A stretch of 64,000 nucleotides of DNA from Actinopolymorpha pittospori. GTDB lineage: Bacteria > Actinomycetota > Actinomycetes > Propionibacteriales > Actinopolymorphaceae. The notes beneath the pieces are model-generated. The model worked only from the letters and a program-made list of their open reading frames with translations. It did no database searches and was not told where the DNA came from. Positions 25,216 through 34,038 of the stretch are shown here, in pieces; position 1 is the first letter of the stretch; each line of letters opens with the position of its first letter. The stretch covers positions 9,796,001-9,860,000 of the forward strand of contig NZ_JADBEM010000001.1 of NCBI RefSeq assembly GCF_014873875.1, given 5' to 3'. The position numbers and the translations under genes are program-made.

Positions 25216-26588
25216 GCACCGTGACCGCCTCCACGCCCTACGACCTGCTCGGCGTGGGGATCGGGCCGTTCAACCTCGCCCTGGCGGCGCTGGCCGACGG
25301 GGTGCCCGACATCCGAAGCGTCTTCCTCGACTCCTCGCCGGAGTTCTCCTGGCATCCCGGGCTGCTCTTCGAGGACGCCCGGCTGCAGGTGCCGTTCCTC
25401 GCCGACCTCGTTACGCTGGTCGATCCGACCAGCCCGTGGTCCTTCCTCAACTACCTCCGCACCCACGACCGGTTGTTTCCGTTCTACTCCGCCGAACGGT
25501 TCCACGTGCCGCGCCGGGAGTACGACCACTACTGCCGCTGGGTGAGCAGGGGACTCCCGTCGTGCCGGTTCGGCGCCCGCGTCACCGGGATCAGCTGGAA
25601 CGACACTGCCGGAGTCTTCGAGGTGACCTGGACCGGCGCCGGCCGGGCGGAGACCGTGGCCGCCCGCAACGTCGTCCTCGGTATCGGCACCCGGCCGCAG
25701 GTCCCCGCGGCGTTCGCCGACCTGCTCGGCAACCGTGTCTTCCACGCCGCCGACTACCTGCGCAGGCGGCCCGGCCTGGACGCCGCGAAGGACATCGCGG
25801 TGATCGGCTCGGGACAGACCGGCGCGGAGGTGTTCCTCGACCTGCTCCGCGACACGACCGGGAGCCAGCGCCTGCACTGGCTGACCCGCTCACCGGCGTT
25901 CGCGCCGATGGAGTACTCCAAGCTCGGCCTGGAGCACTTCACCCCCGACTACACCGCCTACTTCCGCGAGCTTCCCGAACCCGTGCGTGACCGCCTGGTG
26001 CCCGCGCAGTGGCAGCTGTACAAGGGGATCAGCGCCGACACGATCGCGCAGATCCACGACCTGCTCTACGACCGGAGCATCGAGGGCCGCTGGCCGGCCG
26101 CCACCCTGACCCCGCACGTGGACGTGGTGGGGGTCCGCGACCTCGGCCAGGCCGGCATCGAGTTGTGCTGCCGGCAGCGCGAGCAGGACCGGTCGTTCAC
26201 CGTCCGCGTCGACGCGGCGGTGCTCGCCACCGGCTACTCCCCCGCCCCGCCGGACTTCCTCGACCCGATGCGGAGCCTGGTCGAGTGGGACGACCGCGGG
26301 CGTTACCAGGTCGACGCGCACCATCGGGTCCGGTTGGCCGGTCAGGTCCGCGATGGCCTCTACGTCCAGAACGCCGAACTCCACACCCACGGGGTCGGCA
26401 CGCCCGACCTCGGTCTTGGCGCCCATCGGGCGGCGGTGATCCTCAACGCGCTGACCGGCCGGACGGCCTACGCGCTGCCGCCGCGGACCGCGTTCACGTC
26501 GTTCGGCGTCCACCCGCCGGCCGGGCCCGCCACCCAGCCGCCCACCCTCGACCCGGAGGACACTCGTGCCCCTGCCCGTACCCGCTGA
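25212..26588 (+). CDS. amine N-monooxygenase (RhbE; lysine N6-hydroxylase/ornithine N5-oxygenase family)
   Basis: A 458-residue flavin N-hydroxylating monooxygenase. FAD binds at LLGVGIGPFNLALAAL, NADPH at AVIGSGQTGAEVFLDLL, and the C-terminal LATGYSP motif is present; WHPGLLFEDARLQVPFLADL is typical of the IucD/PvdA/RhbE group. The expected substrate is 1,3-diaminopropane rather than lysine or ornithine, from the operon content. The GTG start overlaps the acetyltransferase stop. Its 3-prime end overlaps the next synthetase by 23 bp. Confidence 0.9.
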   Translation: MSTVTASTPYDLLGVGIGPFNLALAALADGVPDIRSVFLDSSPEFSWHPGLLFEDARLQVPFLADLVTLVDPTSPWSFLNYLRTHDRLFPFYSAERFHVPRREYDHYCRWVSRGLPSCRFGARVTGISWNDTAGVFEVTWTGAGRAETVAARNVVLGIGTRPQVPAAFADLLGNRVFHAADYLRRRPGLDAAKDIAVIGSGQTGAEVFLDLLRDTTGSQRLHWLTRSPAFAPMEYSKLGLEHFTPDYTAYFRELPEPVRDRLVPAQWQLYKGISADTIAQIHDLLYDRSIEGRWPAATLTPHVDVVGVRDLGQAGIELCCRQREQDRSFTVRVDAAVLATGYSPAPPDFLDPMRSLVEWDDRGRYQVDAHHRVRLAGQVRDGLYVQNAELHTHGVGTPDLGLGAHRAAVILNALTGRTAYALPPRTAFTSFGVHPPAGPATQPPTLDPEDTRAPARTR

Positions 26589-28365
26589 ACTCACCGCCGC
26601 GCACTGGAGCGCCGCGAGCCGAGCGCTCCTCGCCAAGGCCCTCGCGGAGTTCTCCTACGAGGAGTTGCTCGAACCTGTCCCCGACGGCACCGACGACGGG
26701 GGCCGCTACCGGCTGGACCTGCCCGACGTCACCTACCGGTTCCGGGCACGGCGCGGCAGCTACGGCTCCTGGTTCGTCGACCCGGCCAGCATCACCCGGG
26801 ACGGCAGCGAGGACGTCGACACGCTGGCGTTCGTCCTGGACGCCCGCAAGACCCTCGGGTTGGGTGGGGACACCGCGGGCCACCTGGTGCGGGAGCTGAG
26901 CGCGACCCTCACCGCCGACACCCGGCTGCTCGCGACGGCGCCGGACGCCGCCGCACTCGCCGACCTGCCCTACGCCGAACTCGAGGGCTACCAGACCGGC
27001 CACCCCTGGATCGTCCCCAACAAGGGCCGGCAGGGTTTCTCCGCCACCGACGCCCGGGTGTTTCCGCCCGAGGCGCGAGCACGGGTGGCGCTGCCCTGGA
27101 TCGCCGTCCACGACAGCATCGCCGACTACCGTGGGGTGCCGGGCCTACCGGCCGACCGGCTCCACGCCGGGGAACTCGACGAGACGACCCGCGAGCGCTT
27201 CACTCTCACCCTGGCCGCGCGGGGCCTGGACCCGGCCACCTACCACTGGCTGCCCGTCCATCCGTGGCAGTGGGACGAGACGACCGTTCCGCTCTTCGCC
27301 GCCGACGTCGCCCACCAACGGATCGTCCCGCTCGGCGAGGGTCCCGACGACTACCTCGCCCAACAGTCCATCCGCACGTTCAGCAACGTCAGCCATCCGC
27401 ACCGACACCATGTCAAGCTGCCCTTGTCAGTGCTCAACACCCTGGTCTGGCGAGGCCTGCCGACCGAACGCACCGTCGCCGCACCGGCGGTCACCGCGTG
27501 GGTACTCGGGCTCCGGGACGCCGACCCGTTCCTCGCCGAGGAGACCCGCGTCATCCTGCTCGGCGAGGTCGCCTCGGTGACCGTGCGCCACCAGGTCCTG
27601 GAGAGCCTGGCCGGTGTGCCGTACCAGTACCGCGAACTGCTCGGCGCCATCTGGCGACAGCCCCTACCCGCGCAGCTCGACGACGGGGAACGCGCCCGCA
27701 CCCTCGCGTCCCTGCTGTGCGTCGACCCCGCCGGCCGTTCGCTGCTGGCTGAGCTGGTCGCCCGGTCCGGCCGGACCCCGCGGGAGTGGCTGCGACGGTT
27801 CCTGCACGCCATGCTGCCGCCGCTGCTGCACTTCCTCTACCGCTACGGCGTCGCCTTCTCCCCCCATGGCGAGAACGCGATCGTGGTGTTCGACGCGGAG
27901 GACACCCCCACCCGGCTCGCGGTGAAGGACTTCGTGGACGACGTCAACCTCGCGGACCTGTCCGCGCGGCCGGACGCGGCCCCGCCGGAGTGGAACACGC
28001 TGCCCGCGCAGGTCGGCGAGGTGCTGCTGCGGGAGCCGCCGGCGTTCCTGTGCCAGTTCCTGCACTCCGGCCTGTTCGTCGGGCACTTCCGCTACCTCGC
28101 CGAACTCGCGCGGGTGCACCTCGACGTTCCGACCGAGGAGTTCTGGGATCTCGTCCGCGCGGAGATCCTGGCCTACCAGGCCCGCTTCCCCGAACTCAGC
28201 GACCAGTTCGAGATCTTCGACCTGCTGACACCCCGGATCGAACGGCTCTGCCTGAACCGCAACCGGCTGGTCCTGGACGGCTACCGGGACCGCCCCGAAC
28301 GCCCGCACGCCGCCGTGCACGGCACCGTCCCCAACCCGCTCGCGGTCCACCCCCGAGCGGACTGA
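26566..28365 (+). CDS. IucA/IucC-family NIS siderophore synthetase (RhbF-like)
   Basis: A 599-residue second synthetase. It keeps WIVPNKGRQGFS near the N-terminus, the nucleotide-binding AQQSIRTFSNVSHPHRHHVKLPLSV, the catalytic-core AFSPHGENAIVVFD and a C-terminal reductase-like part. It would join the second hydroxamate arm to the citrate intermediate, as RhbF/IucC do. GTG 26566 follows GGAGGA by 6 nt and lies inside the end of the monooxygenase gene. It is the last gene; a strong hairpin follows. No exporter, receptor or ABC importer is in the operon. Confidence 0.92.
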   Translation: MPLPVPAELTAAHWSAASRALLAKALAEFSYEELLEPVPDGTDDGGRYRLDLPDVTYRFRARRGSYGSWFVDPASITRDGSEDVDTLAFVLDARKTLGLGGDTAGHLVRELSATLTADTRLLATAPDAAALADLPYAELEGYQTGHPWIVPNKGRQGFSATDARVFPPEARARVALPWIAVHDSIADYRGVPGLPADRLHAGELDETTRERFTLTLAARGLDPATYHWLPVHPWQWDETTVPLFAADVAHQRIVPLGEGPDDYLAQQSIRTFSNVSHPHRHHVKLPLSVLNTLVWRGLPTERTVAAPAVTAWVLGLRDADPFLAEETRVILLGEVASVTVRHQVLESLAGVPYQYRELLGAIWRQPLPAQLDDGERARTLASLLCVDPAGRSLLAELVARSGRTPREWLRRFLHAMLPPLLHFLYRYGVAFSPHGENAIVVFDAEDTPTRLAVKDFVDDVNLADLSARPDAAPPEWNTLPAQVGEVLLREPPAFLCQFLHSGLFVGHFRYLAELARVHLDVPTEEFWDLVRAEILAYQARFPELSDQFEIFDLLTPRIERLCLNRNRLVLDGYRDRPERPHAAVHGTVPNPLAVHPRAD

Positions 28366-28382
28366 CCCAGCCCACCGAAACT

Positions 28383-28432
28383 CCGGCCAGGTCGGACGAC
28401 GAGAGCGCAAGGGGGACGTTCGACCTGGCCGG
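28383..28432. terminator. bidirectional terminator between siderophore operon and patatin gene
   Basis: CCGGCCAGGTCG (28383-28394) pairs perfectly with CGACCTGGCCGG (28421-28432), and the stem can extend inward by a G-U and three more pairs. It lies exactly between two converging genes. Confidence 0.75.
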
Positions 28433-28434
28433 GC

Positions 28435-31400
28435 TCACGAACTCGGATCGCCGGTGCCGGCTCCAGCGGGGGCGGCAGGGGTGGCGGGGCTGGCGGGGGT
28501 GGCGGGCGCGGCGGGCGTGGCGGAAGCCGGCGCCGGTTCAGCCGGTGCCGTCGGCTCAGGGGCCGCGTCCTCGGGAGCGGGTTCGCGCGGCGGGGCGAAG
28601 GCGCCCACGACCGGCACCGTTGCCCGCTCCGGGCCGCGGCCACCCCCGGCCGCTGCGTCGCCGACGGGAACCTTGTTGGTGTGCTGGACCCGGTCGAGCA
28701 TCTCCCGGGTGAGGGTTTCGCCGAGCGCGCGGTAGGCCTCGAAGTCGAACTCGCCGTACAACTGGTCGCCGGTCGAGCGCCGCGGGAAGTCGGGGTGCTC
28801 GGCGGCGTAGGTCTCCAGGTCCCAGGGCAGGTTGCCCGCGAGGACCGCCTTGACGATGAGGATCTCGGCCGTACCGCCCTCGGGGTAGGTCGCGGTCCCT
28901 CGTGCCCAGCCACGCCCGATCCGCTCACCGCCCTTGCGCTGCAGGGGACGCAGGTCGATCCTGACGTCGACGCCGAGGTCCATCCGCGCGGACGCGATCG
29001 CCGAGCCCACCGCCGCGAAGGTGTCCTCGAGGTCGTTGGAGGCGTCGATCACGATCAGCCGGCCGGGACGGCGACGCAGAGCCTCGACCAGGCCGAGGTT
29101 GTCGTAGTGACCGCCGTCGGTGACGTAGAGCCGCCGGTCGTACAACGAGGTCCGCCCGAACGCCTCCCGGAACAGTTGGTGCGCGCCGGGCTTGTCCGCG
29201 ATGCTCGCGACGTAGGCACACGCATCGACGAACCTGGCGACCAGGCCGCCCCGTGGTCCGGTCTCGGCTCTCCGTCCGGCGATCAGTTCGCAGCGCCGGG
29301 CGAGCGCCGCCGCGGGTGAGGTGGTCCCCCAGTAGGGGTTGGGCAGCCAGACACCGAGCCGGGCGTTGACCACCGCGAAGAGGAGCCGCATGGGGCGGGT
29401 GGTGGCGTTGTTCCGTCCGGTCAGTGGTGAGAACGCCGCACCGCTGATGGCGACGGCGCCGGGCACCGTGACGTCACGCCGACGGTGGTCGGCGCGCAGC
29501 TCGTAGCTCGCGGTGGGTTCGAGCCCCTCGGTGGGCAGGGTGACGTCCCCGGCCAGGCCGCTGCGGTCAGGGTCGAACACGAACGGCACACAACCCCGGT
29601 CGGGCGGGATGAAGTCGGTGTCCGCCGCGTTGGCGGAGGCGACGATCACCAGCCGCGGGCCGCCGTCGGTCGCTCGCGCGTACTCGGAGTACGGCAGCGG
29701 CTTGGAGTAGGCGCTCTCGGCTTCGCGGTCGGAGGTCGCCCGGCCGACGAGATAGGCGATCGCGAGCCGCTCGCGGTAGTAGGGGTGCAGCGAGGTGCGG
29801 GTCGCGTCGGTGAAGACCCGGATCAGGACCAGCGCCCCGACGCACAGGGCGGCCACCCACCACCGCGAGCGCCACTCCTCGCTGGCGGCGTAGCCGGCCG
29901 TCCAGCGGAGCAGCACCACGAGGACGGCCATGAGGAGCAGGGCCGACCCGGCCCAGGGCACGAGCTTCGTGCGGAGCCAGGTGAGGACCTTGTCGCGGAG
30001 CCCACCGGTGGTGTCGCTGCCGAGACTCTGCATGCCCTTCCAGGCCGAGCGCGCGAGCGCGATGAACGCGGCGCCGAGAGCGGCGAGGGTGGCGAAGCCG
30101 AACTGCGAGTCGACGGCGGAGTTGGCGCTCACCGCCGCCACACCCGCGACGCCGCTCGCCGTACCGGCCAGGCCCTCGGCGAGTCCGGACCGTCCGCTCG
30201 ACTCGTGACCGAAGTTGTTGGCCCAGGCCAGGACCAGCGGGATACCGAGCAGCAGGGCCGGGCTGAGCAGGCCGGGGAGGGTGAGGATCCGGGCCAGCGC
30301 GCGCCCCTCCCGCCGAAGCCAGTTGGGTGGGACGCGGAACCGGTCGACCATGACCTCGGCCAGGAACAACGCGATGACGATGCCGAGCGGCCCGAGCGCC
30401 GCGAGCCAGTACCACGCCGGGAGGTGACCGAAGTTGGTGCGGGCGAGCGCGGTGCCGAGTCCGCTCACCACCGAGGTCTCCGCGATCGCCCAGCCGAGTA
30501 CCCAGGCGATGCCGCGCAGCGCGATACCGATCAGGACGAGGTTGACGACGACGCCGTACAGCAGGGACATGATGGCCCGGGCCCCGACCGCGAGCGAGGG
30601 CAGCATGTAGTGGGTGTGCCGGCGCAGCCGGGCGAGTTCGGGCGTACCCATGGCGTAGGGCAACTTCTCGCCGGGGGCGCCGGTGAGCGAACGCCGGAGG
30701 ATGTGGAACGCCGCGGCGATGTAGCCGCCGCCGCTCACTCCGATCACCGTCGAGGACCGCTGGTATTCGCCGCGCTCGTTCAGCACCTGCAGGGCACCGA
30801 GGGAGAACGCGGCCGACCGGATCCCGCCGCCCGAGCAGCAGATGATCTGGCGGGTACGGTCGTGCCGAGTGAGGTCGGGACCGGCCGCGGCGCCCGCGCG
30901 CCGAACCGCCTCCGCCGACTCCTCGCGCGCCTGCGCACCTGGATCCGACCGCTTCGTCGCCTGTCGACCCAGCCGGCTCAGCCAGTTCGGTCGGCCCAGG
31001 CCCGGTCGTCCCGGTAGGCCCGGTCGGTTGGGTCGGGCCACCGCCACCGCCGCGACAGCCAGCACGACCCCGCCGGTCCACAGCACCCACAGGGCCGGAC
31101 TGAGGAGACCGACCTGGAGGGAGGGGCACACCCCGCCTCCCGCGGGGGAGCCGAACCGCTGCCAGAGCACGGCGTTCTCGGCGACGTCGACGACCCCGGC
31201 GACCGTGACGAGCACCGCGCCGGCGAGGCCGAGACGGCGGGCCGTGCGGCGTACCGGGCGCAGGAGCCCGAGGTAGCCGTGCACCCGCCAGGCGGCGACG
31301 AGGTAGGTGTAGATCAATGCGAGGTCGACCATCAGCGACAGCCGGGCCGGCACCTCGCAGGCGGGGCCCGACGAGCGCAGGTCGAGCCGGAGCGGCCAGG

Positions 31401-31536
31401 TGGGATCACCGGCCTGGACCGCGTGCCGCATCGGCCACTGCAGGAGCAGCAGGAAGACGGCGAGGATGACGGCGGCACGCAACTGCCGCCAGTGTCCGAC
31501 GAGCCGAACCTCAGCCCGCGTACGTCCGTCCGACAC
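28435..31536 (-). CDS. patatin-like phospholipase family membrane protein
   Basis: A 1033-residue protein. The patatin active site is visible: glycine-rich CCSGGGIRSAAFSLGAL (oxyanion hole), nucleophile elbow GVSGGGY (Ser) and catalytic Asp in VTDGGHYDNLGL. Two hydrophobic clusters surround it: about four segments in residues 15-180 and about six in the middle (VVNLVLIGIALRGIAWVLG and later), which splits the hydrolase domain from its nucleophile to its Asp by about 500 residues. The C-terminal 60 residues are Ala/Pro repeats. GTG start with GAGGGGGA upstream. It likely cleaves acyl ester bonds of membrane lipids from the cytoplasmic side. It is convergent with the siderophore operon. Confidence 0.8.
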   Translation of the reverse strand: MSDGRTRAEVRLVGHWRQLRAAVILAVFLLLLQWPMRHAVQAGDPTWPLRLDLRSSGPACEVPARLSLMVDLALIYTYLVAAWRVHGYLGLLRPVRRTARRLGLAGAVLVTVAGVVDVAENAVLWQRFGSPAGGGVCPSLQVGLLSPALWVLWTGGVVLAVAAVAVARPNRPGLPGRPGLGRPNWLSRLGRQATKRSDPGAQAREESAEAVRRAGAAAGPDLTRHDRTRQIICCSGGGIRSAAFSLGALQVLNERGEYQRSSTVIGVSGGGYIAAAFHILRRSLTGAPGEKLPYAMGTPELARLRRHTHYMLPSLAVGARAIMSLLYGVVVNLVLIGIALRGIAWVLGWAIAETSVVSGLGTALARTNFGHLPAWYWLAALGPLGIVIALFLAEVMVDRFRVPPNWLRREGRALARILTLPGLLSPALLLGIPLVLAWANNFGHESSGRSGLAEGLAGTASGVAGVAAVSANSAVDSQFGFATLAALGAAFIALARSAWKGMQSLGSDTTGGLRDKVLTWLRTKLVPWAGSALLLMAVLVVLLRWTAGYAASEEWRSRWWVAALCVGALVLIRVFTDATRTSLHPYYRERLAIAYLVGRATSDREAESAYSKPLPYSEYARATDGGPRLVIVASANAADTDFIPPDRGCVPFVFDPDRSGLAGDVTLPTEGLEPTASYELRADHRRRDVTVPGAVAISGAAFSPLTGRNNATTRPMRLLFAVVNARLGVWLPNPYWGTTSPAAALARRCELIAGRRAETGPRGGLVARFVDACAYVASIADKPGAHQLFREAFGRTSLYDRRLYVTDGGHYDNLGLVEALRRRPGRLIVIDASNDLEDTFAAVGSAIASARMDLGVDVRIDLRPLQRKGGERIGRGWARGTATYPEGGTAEILIVKAVLAGNLPWDLETYAAEHPDFPRRSTGDQLYGEFDFEAYRALGETLTREMLDRVQHTNKVPVGDAAAGGGRGPERATVPVVGAFAPPREPAPEDAAPEPTAPAEPAPASATPAAPATPASPATPAAPAGAGTGDPSS

Positions 31537-31563
31537 GAGCGTCCCCCTCTGCGGGTCGGTGTC

Positions 31564-32394
31564 TCAAGCCACGAGCAGCCCGGAGTCGTCCTCGATCCAT
31601 CGGATCCGCTGCTCGAGCAGGTCGAGGAAACCCTGTGCCGCCCAGGTCGCCTGGGGCTGACATCCTGCCGTAGCCAACCGACGTACGGTCACCAGGGTTT
31701 CGCGCTGCGTCCGGTTCACGTCATCGGCCAGGCCGGCGGTGGAGGACAGCCCGTACGCCTCCGCGAAGACCTCCAGCCGGTGCCGCCGGTCCGGCGGTGC
31801 GGGAAAGCCGAGCGAACGGCACTCCGCGTCGGAGCGGAACGGCGCGGCGTACTCCGCGGCGTAGACCACGTCCCTGCGTGCGGGCGCGGGGTAGGCGAAG
31901 TCCCAGTCGAGGATGCCGACGGGTTCCTCGCCACGCCAGACGAGGTTCCACGGGCCGAAGTCGCCGTGACACACGACCTCCCGCTCGAGGCCCTGCGCGA
32001 GGTCCTGCTCGAGGGCCTGCTCGGAGTCCTGTCCGGGGTCCTGCCCGGCCGGTTCCTGGATGCCGCTCGACCACAGCAGGTCCGGGTCACGCCGCCAGCC
32101 GGCGACCGCGCGGTGGTAGTCGCGGAGCAGCCGGGCATAGGACCGCAGCCCGTTCTCACCGACCACCCTGCTCCAGGCGGCCGGACCGGACTCACCCTCG
32201 ATGAACGTCAGCACCTCCCGGCCCTGCTCGTCGAAGCCGAGCACCCGCGGGCTGTAGGGGAAGCCCACGCTCTCCAGGTGCCGGAGCAGCGCGTGCACGG
32301 CCGGAGTCCACGGGTGGGCCGGGCGGCGGACGGTGTCGCCGACGCGTTCGACACGCCGCGGCGGCCGCTCTCCGCGTACGACGTGTTCGGTCAT
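31564..32394 (-). CDS. aminoglycoside phosphotransferase (APH) family kinase-like protein
   Basis: A 276-residue protein kinase-like fold enzyme. The catalytic loop is CHGDFGPWNLVW (HxDxxxxN) and the metal-binding Asp is in VGILDWDFA. Substrates in this family include aminoglycosides, choline and fructosamine; none can be assigned here. An extra Glu/Gln/Asp-rich stretch (QDPGQDSEQALEQDLAQGLE) lies just before the catalytic loop and is encoded by near-repeats of CTGCTCGAGG-type sequence. The ATG at 32394 follows a TACCGT-N7 promoter on the minus strand. Confidence 0.85.
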   Translation of the reverse strand: MTEHVVRGERPPRRVERVGDTVRRPAHPWTPAVHALLRHLESVGFPYSPRVLGFDEQGREVLTFIEGESGPAAWSRVVGENGLRSYARLLRDYHRAVAGWRRDPDLLWSSGIQEPAGQDPGQDSEQALEQDLAQGLEREVVCHGDFGPWNLVWRGEEPVGILDWDFAYPAPARRDVVYAAEYAAPFRSDAECRSLGFPAPPDRRHRLEVFAEAYGLSSTAGLADDVNRTQRETLVTVRRLATAGCQPQATWAAQGFLDLLEQRIRWIEDDSGLLVA

Positions 32395-32401
32395 GCCCTC
32401 G

Positions 32402-32407
32402 ACGGTA
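32402..32407 (-). promoter_or_regulatory. leaderless -10 box (TACCGT) for the APH-family gene
   Basis: TACCGT on the minus strand ends 7 nt before ATG 32394. Confidence 0.5.
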
Positions 32408-32560
32408 GTCGCGCTCGGGGCCGCGGGCTACAGGATGGTGACGGCTACCGGCGGTCGGACCGCTTCGCCCGGGCGCTCGGTGACCCGTGGTTACGATGCT
32501 CTGCGAGACGGCCGGTTGTGGTGACGGCGAGCGAGAACGAGCGTGGACGAGCGAGGCGGC

Positions 32561-33184
32561 ATGAACGACGAGACGATCGGGAGTTGGCTCGACCAACTCG
32601 CTTCTTCGGCGCCGGCACCCGGCGGAGGCGCGGCAGCCGCGATGCACGCCGCCATCGGGGCCGCGCTGGTCTCGATGGTCGCCAACCTCACCATCGGCAA
32701 GTCCGCGTACGCCGCGCACGAGGAGCACGCCGTCTCCGTCCGCGACCGTGCTGAGGCACTACGCCACAAGGCGATCCGGCTGGCCGCCGACGACGCCGCC
32801 GCGTTCACCGCGTTGATGGCGACGTACCGGCTGCCGAAGGAGACCGCGGAGCAGAAGGCCGAACGGGGCGCGGCCATCCGGTCCGCGACCGAGGCCGCGG
32901 CCGGCGTACCCCTCGAGATCGCGGCCACCGCCGCCGAGGTGATCGAGCTCGCGGAGTCCCTGCCCGGGCGTTCCAACCCCAACGTCCTCTCCGACGTGGC
33001 CGTGGCCGCCAGTTCCGCCGTGGCGGCGGTCGAGTCCGCGGCGGTCAACGTCGAGATCAACCTCGGCTCCCTCCGCGACGCCGCCGTCAAGGAACCCTTG
33101 GCAACGGCGCTGGCCGAACACCTCCGCGTCGCCGACCGAGCCCGCACCCTCGTCGCCGAGGTACGTCGGGAGATCAACCAGTGA
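32561..33184 (+). CDS. cyclodeaminase/cyclohydrolase family protein (FchA/FTCD-C-like)
   Basis: A 207-residue all-helical protein of the formiminotransferase-cyclodeaminase C-terminal family. It includes stand-alone methenyl-tetrahydrofolate cyclohydrolases (FchA). Landmarks are the N-terminal APAPGGGAAAAMHAAIGAALVSMVANLT and the later NPNVLSDVAVAASSAVAAVESAAVNVEINL. ATG 32561 is preferred to GTG 32543. Its stop overlaps the folD start (GTGA), so both are made together. Because the adjacent FolD lacks its catalytic lysine, I infer that this protein supplies the cyclohydrolase step of 5,10-methenyl-THF to 10-formyl-THF. Confidence 0.85.
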   Translation: MNDETIGSWLDQLASSAPAPGGGAAAAMHAAIGAALVSMVANLTIGKSAYAAHEEHAVSVRDRAEALRHKAIRLAADDAAAFTALMATYRLPKETAEQKAERGAAIRSATEAAAGVPLEIAATAAEVIELAESLPGRSNPNVLSDVAVAASSAVAAVESAAVNVEINLGSLRDAAVKEPLATALAEHLRVADRARTLVAEVRREINQ

Positions 33185-34038
33185 GCCGGCTCATCGACGG
33201 AAAGGCCGTCGCGCGGGTCATCCACGAACAGACCGCGCTCGACGTCGCGAGCCTCCTGGACGACGGGATCGTTCCCGCCCTCGCGGTGGTCGTCCCCACC
33301 ACCGACCCGGGTACGGCGTGGTACGTCCGCTCGATCGCCCGCGCCGCCGACCGGCTCGGCATCCGCTGCCTGATCGAGCAACTCGACGAACCGACCCCCA
33401 CGACCATCGCCGACCAACTCGCCGCGCTCTCGGCCGACCAGGACGTCCACGGCGTGATCTGTCAGACTCCGCTGCCCCCGGGCGCGACGCTGGCGAACCT
33501 CGGCGGCGCGATCGCCGCGGCCAAGGACGTCGACGGCGCTAGCCCGACCTCCTTCGGACTGCTCGCGGCCGGCTCGGCGGAGGCCTTCGCCCCCGCGACC
33601 GCCCAGGCGGTCGTGGAGATCCTGCGGCACGAACAGATCCCCCTGGTCGGGCGCCGGGTCGTCGTGGTCGGCCGGTCGATGGTGGTGGGCAAGCCCGCGG
33701 CCATGCTGCTGCTGGCCGAGAACGCCACCGTGACGGTCTGCCACTCGCGCTCGAGCGACCTTCCGTCGATCTGCCGCGAGGCCGACGTCCTCGTCGCCGC
33801 GGTCGGCCGGCCCGGACTGATCGGTGCCGAGCACGTCCGCCCAGGTGCGGTCGTCATCGACGTCGGCACCAACCCGACGCCCGACGGCGGGCTGGTCGGC
33901 GACGTGGACGAGGCGGCGGTCGCTCCGGTCGCGTCCGCGCTGACGCCCGTGCCTGGCGGCGTCGGTCCGGTGACCACCGCGCTGCTCCTCCGGCACACCG
34001 TCGTCGCCGCCGCGCGGGCCGCCGGTCCGCCCGCGTGA
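33181..34038 (+). CDS. folD: methylenetetrahydrofolate dehydrogenase (FolD family) lacking the catalytic lysine
   Basis: A 285-residue FolD-family protein, which oxidises 5,10-methylene-THF to 5,10-methenyl-THF with NAD(P)+. Present are VICQTPLPPG, KDVDGASP (the substrate Asp), the NADP loop VVVGRSMVVGKPAAMLLL and the C-terminal PVPGGVGPVTTALLL. The family Y-x-x-x-K active site reads Y48-V-R-S-I52, so the lysine (Lys54 in E. coli FolD, Lys56 in human) is isoleucine. In known enzymes that lysine is needed for cyclohydrolase activity. The QLPLP and LN-D motifs are also altered. This is likely a dehydrogenase-only enzyme paired with the cyclohydrolase-family protein it overlaps. GTG start. Confidence 0.88.
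   Translation: MSRLIDGKAVARVIHEQTALDVASLLDDGIVPALAVVVPTTDPGTAWYVRSIARAADRLGIRCLIEQLDEPTPTTIADQLAALSADQDVHGVICQTPLPPGATLANLGGAIAAAKDVDGASPTSFGLLAAGSAEAFAPATAQAVVEILRHEQIPLVGRRVVVVGRSMVVGKPAAMLLLAENATVTVCHSRSSDLPSICREADVLVAAVGRPGLIGAEHVRPGAVVIDVGTNPTPDGGLVGDVDEAAVAPVASALTPVPGGVGPVTTALLLRHTVVAAARAAGPPA

Noticed and set aside
29567..31129. 520-residue open frame on the minus strand in another frame of the patatin gene
   Set aside because: Same strand, shifted frame; composition is Arg/Gly/Pro-rich and no motif is seen, while the patatin frame carries all catalytic motifs.
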